Origin: Vagococcus salmoninarum
Lineage (GTDB): Bacteria; Bacillota; Bacilli; Lactobacillales; Vagococcaceae
Assembly: GCF_003987495.1 (NCBI RefSeq)
Contig: NZ_NGJU01000009.1
Location: forward strand, 1-38,599
Direction of reading: 5' to 3'
Length of the DNA: 38,599 nucleotides
Shown here: positions 8,909-17,629 of the stretch, piece by piece
How the letters are laid out: every line of letters starts with the position of its first letter
Numbering within the stretch: position 1 is the stretch's first letter
Made by a program: the position numbers and the translations under genes
Notes under the pieces: generated by a model
Seen by the model: only the letters and a program-made list of their open reading frames with translations
The model's database searches: none
What the model was told of the DNA's origin: nothing

Positions 8909-9985
8909 TTACTTCGATTTTTTTAACGCTTTTTTATACTGCTTTTTCGTTAAATCAATGATCTCACGATTCGTAAATTTTTGACCGACCGCCTGACCTT
9001 CTGCCACAATTTTCAAGACTTGGATATAACTCGTCGCTAATACTTGCGTAATAATTGCGGCGACACCACCACTAATAACACCTCCACCAACACTCCCAGC
9101 TCCTGGAATCAACTTAAATAGACTGCCTGAAACATATCGGCCGAGGTGTGTCGTTAGGCTTGTCCCAAGAATCACCGCTGTTAAATTAGTTAAGACTGAT
9201 TTTTTTATTGGCAAGTTGAAAACTTTCGTAAGATGTGTCAACATCGCCACTTGAATTGGCACTAATGCCAGAGCATCGGCAAAGGGAATCGGGACGAAAC
9301 TAGAGCCAAAGGTAGTCGCAATGTAAGCTAAGGCGATTTTATGCGCTGTTTGGACTTTTATTTGCATACTCACTTTTTGACTACTTATAAATGATTGGGC
9401 AACAGCTTCTGGCAATAGTTGATACGTCTCATCAACTAACTGACTTAAACCGGTTACTGGCACATCACTAATGCTTAATTTTACTGTTTCAGCAACAACT
9501 GGAAGAATTCTCACGACTTTCAACTCTGGCATCTCTGCTAGAATCTCCTTAAATTTCTCAGATTCCTGACCATAAGCTTGGGTCAAAACTAAAATAACAG
9601 ATACTTTTTTGGAAAAGTGACTAATTAGTTTAAGCTCCGTTGACTCTATCCGTTTGGACTGAGCATTTATGCAATACCAAATAACATGTAGATAATCCTC
9701 ACTTTGACCTGCTAAATAAAGACTATTAATCAAATCATCAATCTCTTGTTGACTAATTTTTCGACCTTCTTTAGCTAGTTCAAACCCTCTAGTATCATAA
9801 ATATTAACTAGACTATTAGGATTGGTTATTTTAATTACTTGTTCTGTTTCGGGCTTACCAAGGGCCGTTTTGGTGAGTTCTTCACCAAATACACTGTTGA
9901 TTAACGTACTCTTGCCAACTCCTGTTTTGCCGGCAATGAGAATATTCAAAGGCTGATCGCTAGGGAGTGGCTTTAGGCTCTTCAT
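8909..9985 (-). CDS. GTPase with DUF697-like hydrophobic C-terminus (copy 2)
   Basis: The 358-residue protein has an Era/TrmE-like GTPase domain in its first 190 residues. The P-loop GKTGVGKS is at 19-26 and the G3 motif is YDTRGFE. The usual G4 NKxD is replaced by TQAY in LVLTQAYGQ. Residues about 205-330 are hydrophobic and alanine- and glycine-rich, with FVPIPFADALALVPIQ, a pattern of DUF697/YcjF-like membrane-associated domains. It is clearly a paralogue of the gene before it. Its start lies inside the end of that gene (26-base overlap), preceded by GGAGGAGG about 12 bases away, so translation is probably coupled. The cellular role is not known; membrane stress or cell-surface functions have been proposed for relatives. 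Confidence 0.75.
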   Translation of the reverse strand: MKSLKPLPSDQPLNILIAGKTGVGKSTLINSVFGEELTKTALGKPETEQVIKITNPNSLVNIYDTRGFELAKEGRKISQQEIDDLINSLYLAGQSEDYLHVIWYCINAQSKRIESTELKLISHFSKKVSVILVLTQAYGQESEKFKEILAEMPELKVVRILPVVAETVKLSISDVPVTGLSQLVDETYQLLPEAVAQSFISSQKVSMQIKVQTAHKIALAYIATTFGSSFVPIPFADALALVPIQVAMLTHLTKVFNLPIKKSVLTNLTAVILGTSLTTHLGRYVSGSLFKLIPGAGSVGGGVISGGVAAIITQVLATSYIQVLKIVAEGQAVGQKFTNREIIDLTKKQYKKALKKSK

Positions 9986-11177
9986 CTTCTTCAGTTCCCT
10001 CCTCCTTCTTAGTAAAAGCCCTTTTAGTCATGGTTAATAATTCTTCTTCCGTAATGATTTGACCTGCTTTTTCAAGGGTGGCGACTTGTTCTAACACTTT
10101 GATATATGTTTGTGCCAAGCCTTTGGTAATTTGTTTGGCAATGCTACTATTAATAAGGATTGCGGCAACATTCCCTCCTGGAATTAGCTTGCCAAGACTG
10201 GTAGATAAATACTTACCAATCATTTTCGCCCCTTGGGAGCCAAGTAAAGAAGAGCTCAGACCGAGAAGCAGAGATTGACTAACAGATATCCCAAAAGATA
10301 CAGTTAAATGAAGTAGCATAACAACTTGAATACTCATTAGGGCTGTGGCGTCAGCAAAGGGCAGTGGGCTCGCACTAACACTAGCTGCTGCTAAGACATA
10401 CTTATCAGCAATCTTTTGAGCCTGTGCGACTTTCATTTCGATATTAACTTTTTGGGCAATTGTAAACGCTTGTTGGGCGTATTCTGGTAAAATATCTTCT
10501 GTTAATTGGACTAACTCTTCGACACCATGGTGTGAAATTAGTTGCCCCTCCGCAAGCTCGAAATCTTTTGCTAAAATTGGGTGAACACAATAGACAGGTA
10601 AGTTCATCTCTTCTAAATATCTCAAAAATTCAGCATTCACCTCACCATAATACTGGGTTAAAACAATAATAACTGGGGCTAATTCAGATAATTTTCGAAT
10701 GAACCCTAATTCAACGTCTTCAATTCGTCGCCCTTGGGCATTAATCCCATACCAAATAGCATGAACGTGCTGGCTTTTGTCTTGAACATAAAGTTGCTTA
10801 ACTTTTTGAATAATTCCTTCGATGACTTTTTCTTGAGAATTAGTCATTAGCTCTAGGCCTTTTGTGTCATACACCCTTAGAGGCAGATGCTTTTTTTGAT
10901 AGTGTTGTAAATGCTGAGTAACCGGCTTGCCGATGCCTGTTGTCGCTAATTCTTCTCGGAAAACACTGTTAATCAGGGTACTCTTACCAATTCCTGTTTT
11001 CCCAGCAATCAAAATATTAACAGGTTCATAACTTGCCTTGATATCGTCGACGACTTTTAAACTCGCCTTTTGAGATAGCCCAAAGAGACTAACTAAGTCT
11101 TCCGGTCGAATACTCTTCCCTTTTTGCTGAATTTTTTTCATAAAATTATCGAACAACAGTTTTGCCATAACATTCAC
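9960..11177 (-). CDS. GTPase with DUF697-like hydrophobic C-terminus (copy 1)
   Basis: This 405-residue paralogue of the downstream GTPase has an extra N-terminal segment of about 40 residues. The P-loop GKTGIGKS lies near 59-66, followed by YDTKGLEL (G3) and VLTQYYGE where NKxD would be. The C-terminal half has a SPLPFADATALMSIQ stretch matching the FVPIPFADALALVPIQ of the other copy, then glycine-rich hydrophobic segments and a short acidic tail. Both proteins probably act as a pair, perhaps as a hetero-oligomer at the membrane; this is inference from tandem overlap and similarity. An alternative start at the fourth codon (ATG, MAKLLFDN) is possible. Confidence 0.75.
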   Translation of the reverse strand: MNVMAKLLFDNFMKKIQQKGKSIRPEDLVSLFGLSQKASLKVVDDIKASYEPVNILIAGKTGIGKSTLINSVFREELATTGIGKPVTQHLQHYQKKHLPLRVYDTKGLELMTNSQEKVIEGIIQKVKQLYVQDKSQHVHAIWYGINAQGRRIEDVELGFIRKLSELAPVIIVLTQYYGEVNAEFLRYLEEMNLPVYCVHPILAKDFELAEGQLISHHGVEELVQLTEDILPEYAQQAFTIAQKVNIEMKVAQAQKIADKYVLAAASVSASPLPFADATALMSIQVVMLLHLTVSFGISVSQSLLLGLSSSLLGSQGAKMIGKYLSTSLGKLIPGGNVAAILINSSIAKQITKGLAQTYIKVLEQVATLEKAGQIITEEELLTMTKRAFTKKEEGTEEDEEPKATP

Positions 11178-11207
11178 TTCCTAACTCCCTTTATTTTGAC
11201 TTTATTA

Positions 11208-12626
11208 TTAATAGGTTTGCTTAAATAATTCAATTGCTAACTTACGAGCAACTTGATGGTCAACGATTGGCCCTGGGTAATCTTGACCAATGAGACACTG
11301 ATATTGCTTTTGTTGAGCACTTGTCATCAAGGCTGGTTCATGAATCAAATTAGCAGGTACTTCGACTAGCTCTGGCACATACCGGCGAATGTACTCACCA
11401 TTTTTATCAAATTTCCGACTTTGAGTTGTCGGGTTAAAGATTCTAAAATACGGCACAGCATCCGTCCCTGTGGAAGCTGCCCATTGCCAGCCACCAATAT
11501 TACTCGCCGGATCGTAATCAATTAGCTTCTCCGCAAAATATTTCTCACCTAAACGCCAATCGATCAACAAATCTTTTGTTAGAAAGGAAGCCACAATCAT
11601 ACGCAAACGGTTATGCATCCAACCTGTTTGATTTAACTGACGCATACCTGCATCGATGATTGGGTAGCCTGTTTTACCAGCTTTCCACTGCTCAAACAAG
11701 TCGTCTTCTTGTTTCCAAGGTAAACTCCGATAAGCAGCTTGAAGTTCTTGGTCCTTTTGATTTGGATTAAAATAATAAATCATATGATAAAAATCACGCC
11801 AAGCTAATTCTTTTAAAAAGATTGTTTGCCCTTCACTTTCTTCCATTGACGTTGCTGCTAGCCAAACTTTACGAATTGATAATTCACCGGTTCTTAAATA
11901 AGGAGAAAGTTGACTTGTCCCAGCTAAACTGGGTATGTCACGGTCTTTTCCATAATTTGCCATTTTATTCAAAACAAAGTCATTTAATTTTTTTTCGGCT
12001 TCTTCTTCACCGACTAATTTATTAAAATCATGTTCTCGCTTAGATAATAACTCTTGGAAAACTGACTTACCAGCTTGAAAGTTCGTTTGATTTTCAACAA
12101 ATCTCACGCCAGATTGCCTTAAAGGGACTTTTCGATACAATGGTTTTGGAAGCTTGAGCCATTGGTTATAGTAAGGTGTAAATTTTTTGTATGCTGTTCC
12201 GGTTTTAGTTTGAACTTCCTGGGGCTGATGAAGATGACCGTCAGCATAAGCATTAACTTGAATTCCCTCAGCATTAAAATAAGTGACAGCTTCTTCGTCA
12301 CGCTGACGCCCAAAACCGCGTTCGTCTTGATTAAAATATATTTTATGCCATTCAGGATAGCTGGCCTTTAATTGTTCAAAAGAAGATACTGGACTCCCTA
12401 CTAGGAAATGTAAAGTTACTCCTGCTTGCCCTAAGGACACTCTAAAATGTTCTAAGGCAGTAAAGAAGTGATCGTGATTTAAAGAGTTAGGCTTAAATTG
12501 TTGTGGGTTTAACTGGAAGAGGCACAATAATTCCTCATCTGGTCTTAAATTCAGCAACGCTTGATTTAAAGCTTGATTATCTTCTATTCGTAAATCTTTG
12601 CGAAACCACATAACAACTGTTTTCAT
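11208..12626 (-). CDS. phrB: Deoxyribodipyrimidine photolyase
   Basis: The 472-residue protein matches class I photolyases in length and order. An N-terminal Rossmann-like antenna domain begins MWFRKDLRIEDN, and a C-terminal FAD domain contains LKELAWRDFYHMI, MHNRLRMIVASFL and GGWQWAASTGTDAVPYFRI. These are the conserved flavin- and lesion-contacting regions. The enzyme uses blue light and reduced FAD to split cyclobutane pyrimidine dimers in DNA. The start follows GGAGG, and a TGGTATGAT extended -10 lies just upstream on the minus strand (12658-12666). It is 30 bases upstream of the GTPase pair and may be cotranscribed with it. Confidence 0.95.
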   Translation of the reverse strand: MKTVVMWFRKDLRIEDNQALNQALLNLRPDEELLCLFQLNPQQFKPNSLNHDHFFTALEHFRVSLGQAGVTLHFLVGSPVSSFEQLKASYPEWHKIYFNQDERGFGRQRDEEAVTYFNAEGIQVNAYADGHLHQPQEVQTKTGTAYKKFTPYYNQWLKLPKPLYRKVPLRQSGVRFVENQTNFQAGKSVFQELLSKREHDFNKLVGEEEAEKKLNDFVLNKMANYGKDRDIPSLAGTSQLSPYLRTGELSIRKVWLAATSMEESEGQTIFLKELAWRDFYHMIYYFNPNQKDQELQAAYRSLPWKQEDDLFEQWKAGKTGYPIIDAGMRQLNQTGWMHNRLRMIVASFLTKDLLIDWRLGEKYFAEKLIDYDPASNIGGWQWAASTGTDAVPYFRIFNPTTQSRKFDKNGEYIRRYVPELVEVPANLIHEPALMTSAQQKQYQCLIGQDYPGPIVDHQVARKLAIELFKQTY

Positions 12627-12705
12627 TTAATTCCTCCATCTAAATTTAATTATTTTTATCATACCACACTCTTTTATAAGTTAAGTTAAAGAAGCCTAGG
12701 CTTAG

Positions 12706-12734
12706 TCGACAGCTCCCCCCTTTACTGCTATAAT
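12706..12734 (+). promoter_or_regulatory. Strong promoter of the GtrA-family gene
   Basis: TCGACA (12706-12711) is followed after 17 bases by TATAAT (12729-12734), which also has the TG of an extended -10. It lies about 48 bases before the ATG. Confidence 0.75.
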
Positions 12735-12781
12735 AAGCAAGATTCTAATTAGAAATTATTAACTCAAGGAGTCATTATTTT

Positions 12782-13213
12782 ATGAAAAAAATGAAAGAAC
12801 TTTTATTTCAACTTAGCTTCATGAATGATCATTACTATTCAATTTTAATGTATTTAGTTATGGGTGGTATCACCACTTTTATTAATATTTTTATCTTTTG
12901 GTTGTTTAACTCACAATTCGGCTTAAACTATACTATCGCAAATATTATTGCTTGGTTCTTCTCAGTTTTATTCGCTTATGTTTCTAATAAATTTTATGTT
13001 TTTGAAAGTAAAAACACCTCCTTGAAAACCTTAACCAAGGAAGTCTCTTCATTCTTTTTCTTCCGTATCTTATCCTTATTTATGGATTTATTAGTAATGT
13101 TCATTTGTATCAGCCTACTGAGCTTTAATCCCCTACTAGGGAAAGTCTTAGCTAACATAATTGTTTTAATCGCTAACTACGTATTTAGCAAATTTTTTAT
13201 TTTTAATAAATGA
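12782..13213 (+). CDS. GtrA-family membrane protein (putative lipid-linked sugar flippase)
   Basis: The 143-residue protein has four membrane helices, and its spacing and residues match GtrA: YLVMGGITTFINIFIFW in helix 1, ANIIAWFFSVLFAYVSNKFYVF in helix 2 and the loop after it, and a terminal NYVFSKFFIF. GtrA proteins are thought to flip undecaprenyl-phosphate sugars for surface glycosylation, working with a GT2 enzyme and a GT-C transferase. No GT2 gene is adjacent; the nearest is at 17630-18355. AAGGAG precedes the start and a strong terminator follows, so it appears monocistronic. Confidence 0.88.
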   Translation: MKKMKELLFQLSFMNDHYYSILMYLVMGGITTFINIFIFWLFNSQFGLNYTIANIIAWFFSVLFAYVSNKFYVFESKNTSLKTLTKEVSSFFFFRILSLFMDLLVMFICISLLSFNPLLGKVLANIIVLIANYVFSKFFIFNK

Positions 13214-13218
13214 TTTTC

Positions 13219-13260
13219 AAAGCTAAGCCAGAGGTTTTCAGACTCTTCTTAGCTTTTTTT
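13219..13260 (+). terminator. Terminator of the GtrA-family gene
   Basis: AAAGCTAAG pairs with CTTAGCTTT across a 20-base loop and runs into seven T. Confidence 0.8.
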
Positions 13261-13356
13261 AGTATTTTCAGTGGATTTATTTTACTTACACCACACTTAT
13301 ACGGTATAGTATAGAAGGTAAAAAAGTCCTCAATCATTTTATGAGAGACTTATTGT

Positions 13357-13406
13357 TAAGCTTTTAAGGTTATTTTAACTAGGAAAGACCTTCAAAAGCC
13401 TTAAAT
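13357..13406 (+). promoter_or_regulatory. Structured leader upstream of the CofE-like gene
   Basis: AAGCTTTTAAGGT near 13359 can pair, with bulges, with ACCTTCAAAAGCCTT near 13390-13404, forming a long stem that ends just before the AAAGGAG site. I recognise no known riboswitch class. It may tune ribosome access. Confidence 0.35.
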
Positions 13407-13421
13407 AAAGGAGCGAGTCAA

Positions 13422-14612
13422 TTGGAAAGAACTGTTGGAACTACTGTCCGTGGTCTCCGTGGACCAATTATTAATCAAGGGGACGATTTAGAAAGCATTA
13501 TCGTAGATACTGTTTTAAACACTGCGAAAATGGAAGGGTTTGACATTGAAAATCAGGATATCGTTACTATTACTGAATCAATTGTTGCCCGTGCTCAAGG
13601 AAACTACGCGACGATTAATCATATTGCCACAGACATCAACACTAAATTTGGCGATGAAACAATCGGTGTTATTTTCCCAATTCTCAGCCGTAATCGTTTT
13701 TCAATCTGTCTGCGTGGCATCGCCCGTGGCGCTAAAAAAATCGTACTAATGTTAAGCTACCCTTCTGATGAAGTTGGCAATCATTTAGTCGATTTAGATG
13801 AATTAGATGAAAAAGGGATTAACCCTTGGACTGATGTTTTAACTGAAAATGACTTCCGTCAACACTTCGGTTATAAAAAGCATACTTTCACTGGCGTTGA
13901 CTACATTGATTATTATAAATCTCTAGTCGAAGCTGAAGGGGCAACTTGCGAAGTGATTTTTTCTAATAACGCTAAAACAATCATTGATTACACAACAAGT
14001 GTTTTAACTTGTGATATCCACACCCGTCAACGGACGAAAAAAATCTTAAAAGCTAACGGTGGTACGAAAATTTTTGGCTTAGATGATATCTTAAACAGCT
14101 CAATTGATGGTAGTGGGTTTAACGAAGCTTACGGTTTACTTGGCTCAAACAAATCAACTGAAGAAGGCATTAAATTATTCCCAAATGATTGCCAACCCTT
14201 TGTTGACAGTATCCAAAATAAACTTAAAACAGCTACAGGTAAATTAGTCGAAGTGATGGTTTACGGTGATGGTGCCTTTAAAGATCCCGTTGGTAAAATT
14301 TGGGAACTTGCTGATCCAGTTGTCTCACCAGGTTTCACAGCTGGCTTAGAAGGAACGCCTAATGAAGTTAAGCTAAAATATTTAGCGGATAATAACTTTG
14401 CTGACTTACGTGGCGATGAATTAAAAACGGCAATTTCATCTTACATTGAAAATAAAGACGATGATCTCGTTGGAGCGATGGAAGCTCAAGGGACAACGCC
14501 TCGTCGCTTAACTGATTTAATCGGTTCACTTTCTGATTTAACATCAGGTAGTGGTGACAAAGGAACACCTTTCGTTTACATTAAAGGATATTTTGATAAT
14601 TATACTAAGTAA
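13422..14612 (+). CDS. CofE-like protein (coenzyme F420-0:L-glutamate ligase family)
   Basis: The 396-residue protein begins with TTG after AAAGGAG and opens ERTVGTTVRGLRGPIINQGD. CofE-like features are IVTITESIVARAQGN, the FGDETIGVIFPILSRNRF segment, and a basic glycine-rich C-terminal half with YGDGAFKDPVGKIWELADP. Archaeal and actinobacterial CofE/FbiB enzymes use GTP to add L-glutamate to F420-0. Lactic acid bacteria are not known to make F420, so in this organism the substrate is probably different, and this member is longer than the roughly 250-residue CofE. It is bounded by a structured leader and a terminator, so it is probably expressed alone. The family assignment is fairly safe; the function is unknown. 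Confidence 0.8.
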   Translation: MERTVGTTVRGLRGPIINQGDDLESIIVDTVLNTAKMEGFDIENQDIVTITESIVARAQGNYATINHIATDINTKFGDETIGVIFPILSRNRFSICLRGIARGAKKIVLMLSYPSDEVGNHLVDLDELDEKGINPWTDVLTENDFRQHFGYKKHTFTGVDYIDYYKSLVEAEGATCEVIFSNNAKTIIDYTTSVLTCDIHTRQRTKKILKANGGTKIFGLDDILNSSIDGSGFNEAYGLLGSNKSTEEGIKLFPNDCQPFVDSIQNKLKTATGKLVEVMVYGDGAFKDPVGKIWELADPVVSPGFTAGLEGTPNEVKLKYLADNNFADLRGDELKTAISSYIENKDDDLVGAMEAQGTTPRRLTDLIGSLSDLTSGSGDKGTPFVYIKGYFDNYTK

Positions 14613-14683
14613 ATTTAAAAAAGTTGAAAACTTTACTCTTTTAATTTGGGATTAGCTTAGTAGACAACGTTCGTTAAACTTTA

Positions 14684-14719
14684 AGGCGCTGCTGACTTCA
14701 AGTCCCAGCGTCTTTTTTA
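14684..14719 (+). terminator. Terminator of the CofE-like gene
   Basis: GGCGCTG pairs with CAGCGTC (one G-U pair) and is followed by TTTTTTAT. Confidence 0.7.
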
Positions 14720-14826
14720 TTTCTTGGCTGTTCTCCCCTACTTATCTATAGTAGAATAATAGCTAGCAGTAAGTAATATTAAGCATCACTAGACTATAAT
14801 AATTTTAATCATTAAGGAGTTTTCAA

Positions 14827-16704
14827 ATGAAAAAAAAGGTAGTTATATTTTTTATTGTTCTCAGCCTCTCTCTCTCTATTCAAAAACCAGTTATTAATGC
14901 CATTGAGTATAATAGTATTGATAGTCAATTTTTGGCACTTATCTATCATTTTTTAGCTAATTTTACTAATTCTATTAAGTATAGTCCTTTATCTATACTC
15001 TTGTTAAGTTTTGGCGTTTATTTTATTATGAATAAAACAAAATCCTTGAAAATCACCTCTACTTCTCTTATTCAAAAGATACTATCTTTATTTTTAGCTG
15101 TTATGACTTTGATTGGCTCTGTCTATGCTAGTAATATTGAAAGTATTACGATTGCTTTTGCAGGGATTGTTCAGCTAACAAAGAGTGGGATTATTATGAC
15201 AGGTTGGTTCTTTATTTTTGAAATATCTCAACTATTTTTAACAACTATCATAAAAACTGGCATTCCTAACATAAAACAACCGACTTTTTTAAAGTCAATT
15301 ATTAGTAGGTATCAGAAGAAACCTTTTACAACTGCTACTATTGTTTTAACTATTATGTGGCTACCTCTACTGATTTTAAATTATCCCGGAATCATAATGG
15401 GGGATAGTTTACAACAAATCACTCAATTTTTTGGTTTTGTGCCCTTGCGCAGTGATAACCCGATTTTATCAACAGTTTTTATCTCTGCTTTTGTAAAATT
15501 AGGCCAGTTCCTTGGGTCTGCTAATTTCGGAATATTTTTACACTCCATTGTTCAAAGTGCTATTTTAGTCCTTTCATTAGCTTTTTCTTTAAAATTGATT
15601 CAACGTTTTGGAAAAAGTGAATCATTTACTTTTTATATGACTTTTTTACTTGGCTTTTTACCTATTATTAGTGGTCTAATAAATGTTGCAACTAAAGACC
15701 TCTTATTTTCCGCTTCCTTTTTAGTGTTTATTGTAAGTTTAGCTATTTACTTACACGACCAAAACTATTTTTGGAAACATCGGACTTATTTAATTACGAT
15801 TGGTTCCATTCTTATCGGTATCCTATTGAGAAAAAATAGTTTATATGTAGCCATTCTTTCTTTATTAGTAGTTCTGGTTAGTGCGCTATTACGTCGCTCT
15901 GTTAAAAATTATCGAATTGTCCTCATTGTGATGGGTTCGATCAGCCTAGCAGTTGTTATGGATAATGCATTAGTTAAGCTCGCCGGAGCCAATAACGAAA
16001 CATTACGAAGAGAATCTCTCTCCGTTGTTTTTCAACAAACTGCCCGCTATGCCCACTACTACGATGAAGAAATTACTTTAGCTGAAAAAGAAACAATTAA
16101 TAAAGTCCTTGATTATGATAAAATAAAAAATGTCTATAATCCGAGAATATCAGATCCTGTGAAAGCTACTCATTTGGAATCTGCTTCTAGTCAAGAAATG
16201 AAGGACTACCTTAACCTTTGGTTTAAACAATTTAAAAATCATCCTTTAGTATACTTAGAGGCTACTTTAAACCAAAACTATTCTTTTTTCTACTTAGAGA
16301 AAAATCCTAATGTTTATTACTTGTTTTTAACCGATGCTTATAGAAGAAATACACCTATCAGAATTCAGTACTACGAAGATTTAGGCTTCAAAGAAAATAA
16401 ACAGGTCAAAGATTTTCAACTTGTTAAAAAATACTACTATCAGCTTTTTGATAAGCTACCCGTTTTAAGTCAATTAAATAATGTCGCTTTTTATATTATT
16501 CTTTTGATGATGATTATGGTTTTTTCAATCCAAAAGAAAAAAAATAAAACCTTAGTTTTACTAATTCCGCTTATCGCTTTATTCCTTTCCCTTCTTGCTG
16601 GACCTGTCGTCACTGGCTATGTCAGATATTTAATTCCTTTTGTGATGTGTGGTCCACTAGTCTTTGCCTTCAGCATTTGGGAAAATCGTCAACCTTCTCC
16701 ATAA
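14827..16704 (+). CDS. Large polytopic membrane protein, DUF6020-like, possible GT-C glycosyltransferase
   Basis: The 625-residue protein has an N-terminal signal-like helix and about a dozen predicted membrane segments. After the fifth or so there is the motif NYPGIIMGDSLQQITQ followed by NPILSTVFISAF. This arrangement, with an acidic residue in the first large outer loop, resembles DUF6020 proteins and GT-C enzymes that take sugars from polyprenyl phosphate. A soluble segment lies around residues 400-545, and the end GPVVTGYVRYLIPFVMCG fits the family. GT-C enzymes add side-branch sugars to wall polymers outside the cell. It faces the GT2/DUF2304/SMR-like trio convergently. AAGGAG precedes the ATG, with TATAAT at 14795-14800 as a possible -10. 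The catalytic function is inferred. Confidence 0.7.
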   Translation: MKKKVVIFFIVLSLSLSIQKPVINAIEYNSIDSQFLALIYHFLANFTNSIKYSPLSILLLSFGVYFIMNKTKSLKITSTSLIQKILSLFLAVMTLIGSVYASNIESITIAFAGIVQLTKSGIIMTGWFFIFEISQLFLTTIIKTGIPNIKQPTFLKSIISRYQKKPFTTATIVLTIMWLPLLILNYPGIIMGDSLQQITQFFGFVPLRSDNPILSTVFISAFVKLGQFLGSANFGIFLHSIVQSAILVLSLAFSLKLIQRFGKSESFTFYMTFLLGFLPIISGLINVATKDLLFSASFLVFIVSLAIYLHDQNYFWKHRTYLITIGSILIGILLRKNSLYVAILSLLVVLVSALLRRSVKNYRIVLIVMGSISLAVVMDNALVKLAGANNETLRRESLSVVFQQTARYAHYYDEEITLAEKETINKVLDYDKIKNVYNPRISDPVKATHLESASSQEMKDYLNLWFKQFKNHPLVYLEATLNQNYSFFYLEKNPNVYYLFLTDAYRRNTPIRIQYYEDLGFKENKQVKDFQLVKKYYYQLFDKLPVLSQLNNVAFYIILLMMIMVFSIQKKKNKTLVLLIPLIALFLSLLAGPVVTGYVRYLIPFVMCGPLVFAFSIWENRQPSP

Positions 16705-16752
16705 TAAAAAAACTAGTAAGCAGTGGCTGAAGGTTAATAAAACACTTATGGG

Positions 16753-16797
16753 GGCTGCTAGTTTCCGATGATCTATCGGAGACTAGTGGCCTTTTTT
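16753..16797 (+). terminator. Long hairpin terminator after the DUF6020-like gene
   Basis: A stem of about 17 pairs (GGC..CTAGT..TCCGAT with ATCGGA..ACTAG..GCC, including G-U pairs) is followed by six T. Confidence 0.85.
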
Positions 16798-16841
16798 CTA
16801 TTTTATCGCCCTTAATAGCATGCTAATCTAACTAAAAAAGA

Positions 16842-16879
16842 CACCTCCCTGTTTCACTTTCATGAATACTAGGGAGGTG
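16842..16879 (-). terminator. Terminator of the GT2/DUF2304/SMR-like operon
   Basis: CACCTCCCT and AGGGAGGTG form a perfect 9-base stem, and on the minus strand it is followed by TCTTTTTT. A second 9-base inverted repeat (AATCAAACA / TGTTTGATT, 16898-16925) lies between it and the stop codon. Confidence 0.8.
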
Positions 16880-16947
16880 CTTTATATTGACTCAATTAAT
16901 CAAACATTTTCAAACATGTTTGATTTTATGGGTTCTTTTTGACTTTA

Positions 16948-17286
16948 TTACATACTAATAATCATAACCCCAACAAGGATTACCCCTGCTCCAACAATAT
17001 TCATTAGCGAAATACTTTCCCCTAATATAAAGTAAGAGCCAACTAAAATCATGACATTTGTTAAGCCCAAACCTAAGGGGACAATATAACTAACATTTTT
17101 GTTAGCAATGATGTACATCCATAAAATAAAACTTAACAAGTAACACAACAACCCAATCATACTAATATAAGACATGTGAAAATTAAAGATCCCTTTAGTT
17201 AAAGAAATTGAAGCATCACTGGCTCCTAATTTGAATAAAATAATCCCCATTGATGATAGGATGACATAAATAATAAATGAAATCAT
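16948..17286 (-). CDS. Small four-helix EamA/SMR-like membrane protein, possible polyprenyl-sugar flippase
   Basis: The 112-residue protein has four hydrophobic helices and the SMR/EamA end pattern VPLGLGLTNVMILVGSYFILGESIS. Helix 1 reads ILSSMGIILFKLG; where EmrE has its drug- and proton-coupling glutamate this protein has serine, so a multidrug efflux role is unlikely. The small SMR-fold proteins ArnE and ArnF flip undecaprenyl-phosphate aminoarabinose, which fits this gene's place just after a GT2 and a DUF2304 gene (3 and 1 base gaps). I infer that it moves the lipid-linked sugar made by the GT2 enzyme to the outer leaflet. It could also be another DMT-superfamily transporter. Confidence 0.7.
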   Translation of the reverse strand: MISFIIYVILSSMGIILFKLGASDASISLTKGIFNFHMSYISMIGLLCYLLSFILWMYIIANKNVSYIVPLGLGLTNVMILVGSYFILGESISLMNIVGAGVILVGVMIISM

Positions 17287-17289
17287 TGC

Positions 17290-17628
17290 TTACTCCTTAT
17301 CCGATTGCTTATTTTTTAATAGTGAAACTTCTTGAACCAATATTTTTATTGTTTCATTTTTTTTTGACGAGGCTGATGTCACGGAAAATAATTGGACAAA
17401 TAAAAAAATAATGCTAATAAACATTAAGAAATTTAATGGCAACTCAAAGCCAAGGGCACTTGATATGATTCCTGGTAAATGAGGAAATATCGCAAAAACA
17501 ACCATCGTTAAACCTAACAATAACCAAATAAGCGAATGGTGAATTAATAATTGATTTTTACTGACCATTTTTAAAATATAAGTCACAAAAAGTAAAGCAA
17601 TAGCTAACACAAATAATTGTAACAACAT
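17290..17628 (-). CDS. DUF2304-family small membrane protein (GacJ-like)
   Basis: This 112-residue protein has three or four membrane helices (LLQLFVLAIALLFVTYIL, LIWLLLGLTMVVFAIFPHLPG, LNFLMFISIIFLFVQLF) followed by a charged coiled tail (KNETIKILVQEVSLLKNKQ). Length, helix layout and position after a DPM1-like GT2 gene match DUF2304. In Streptococcus pyogenes the comparable small protein GacJ binds the GT2 enzyme GacI and stimulates formation of a polyprenyl-phosphate sugar. Here it is one base from the GT2 stop and three bases before the SMR-like gene. It probably supplies the membrane anchor that this GT2 lacks. Confidence 0.78.
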   Translation of the reverse strand: MLLQLFVLAIALLFVTYILKMVSKNQLLIHHSLIWLLLGLTMVVFAIFPHLPGIISSALGFELPLNFLMFISIIFLFVQLFSVTSASSKKNETIKILVQEVSLLKNKQSDKE

Positions 17629-17629
17629 C

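Noticed and set aside
16712-16791. Possible attenuator after the DUF6020-like gene, since ACTAG/CTAGT segments occur three times and could pair in different ways
   Set aside because: The competing pairing is only about five bases, and no plus-strand gene follows that could be attenuated. A plain terminator explains the structure.
16898-16925. AATCAAACA / TGTTTGATT inverted repeat as a second terminator
   Set aside because: No T run follows the stem on either strand; the stronger hairpin at 16842-16879 fits better.
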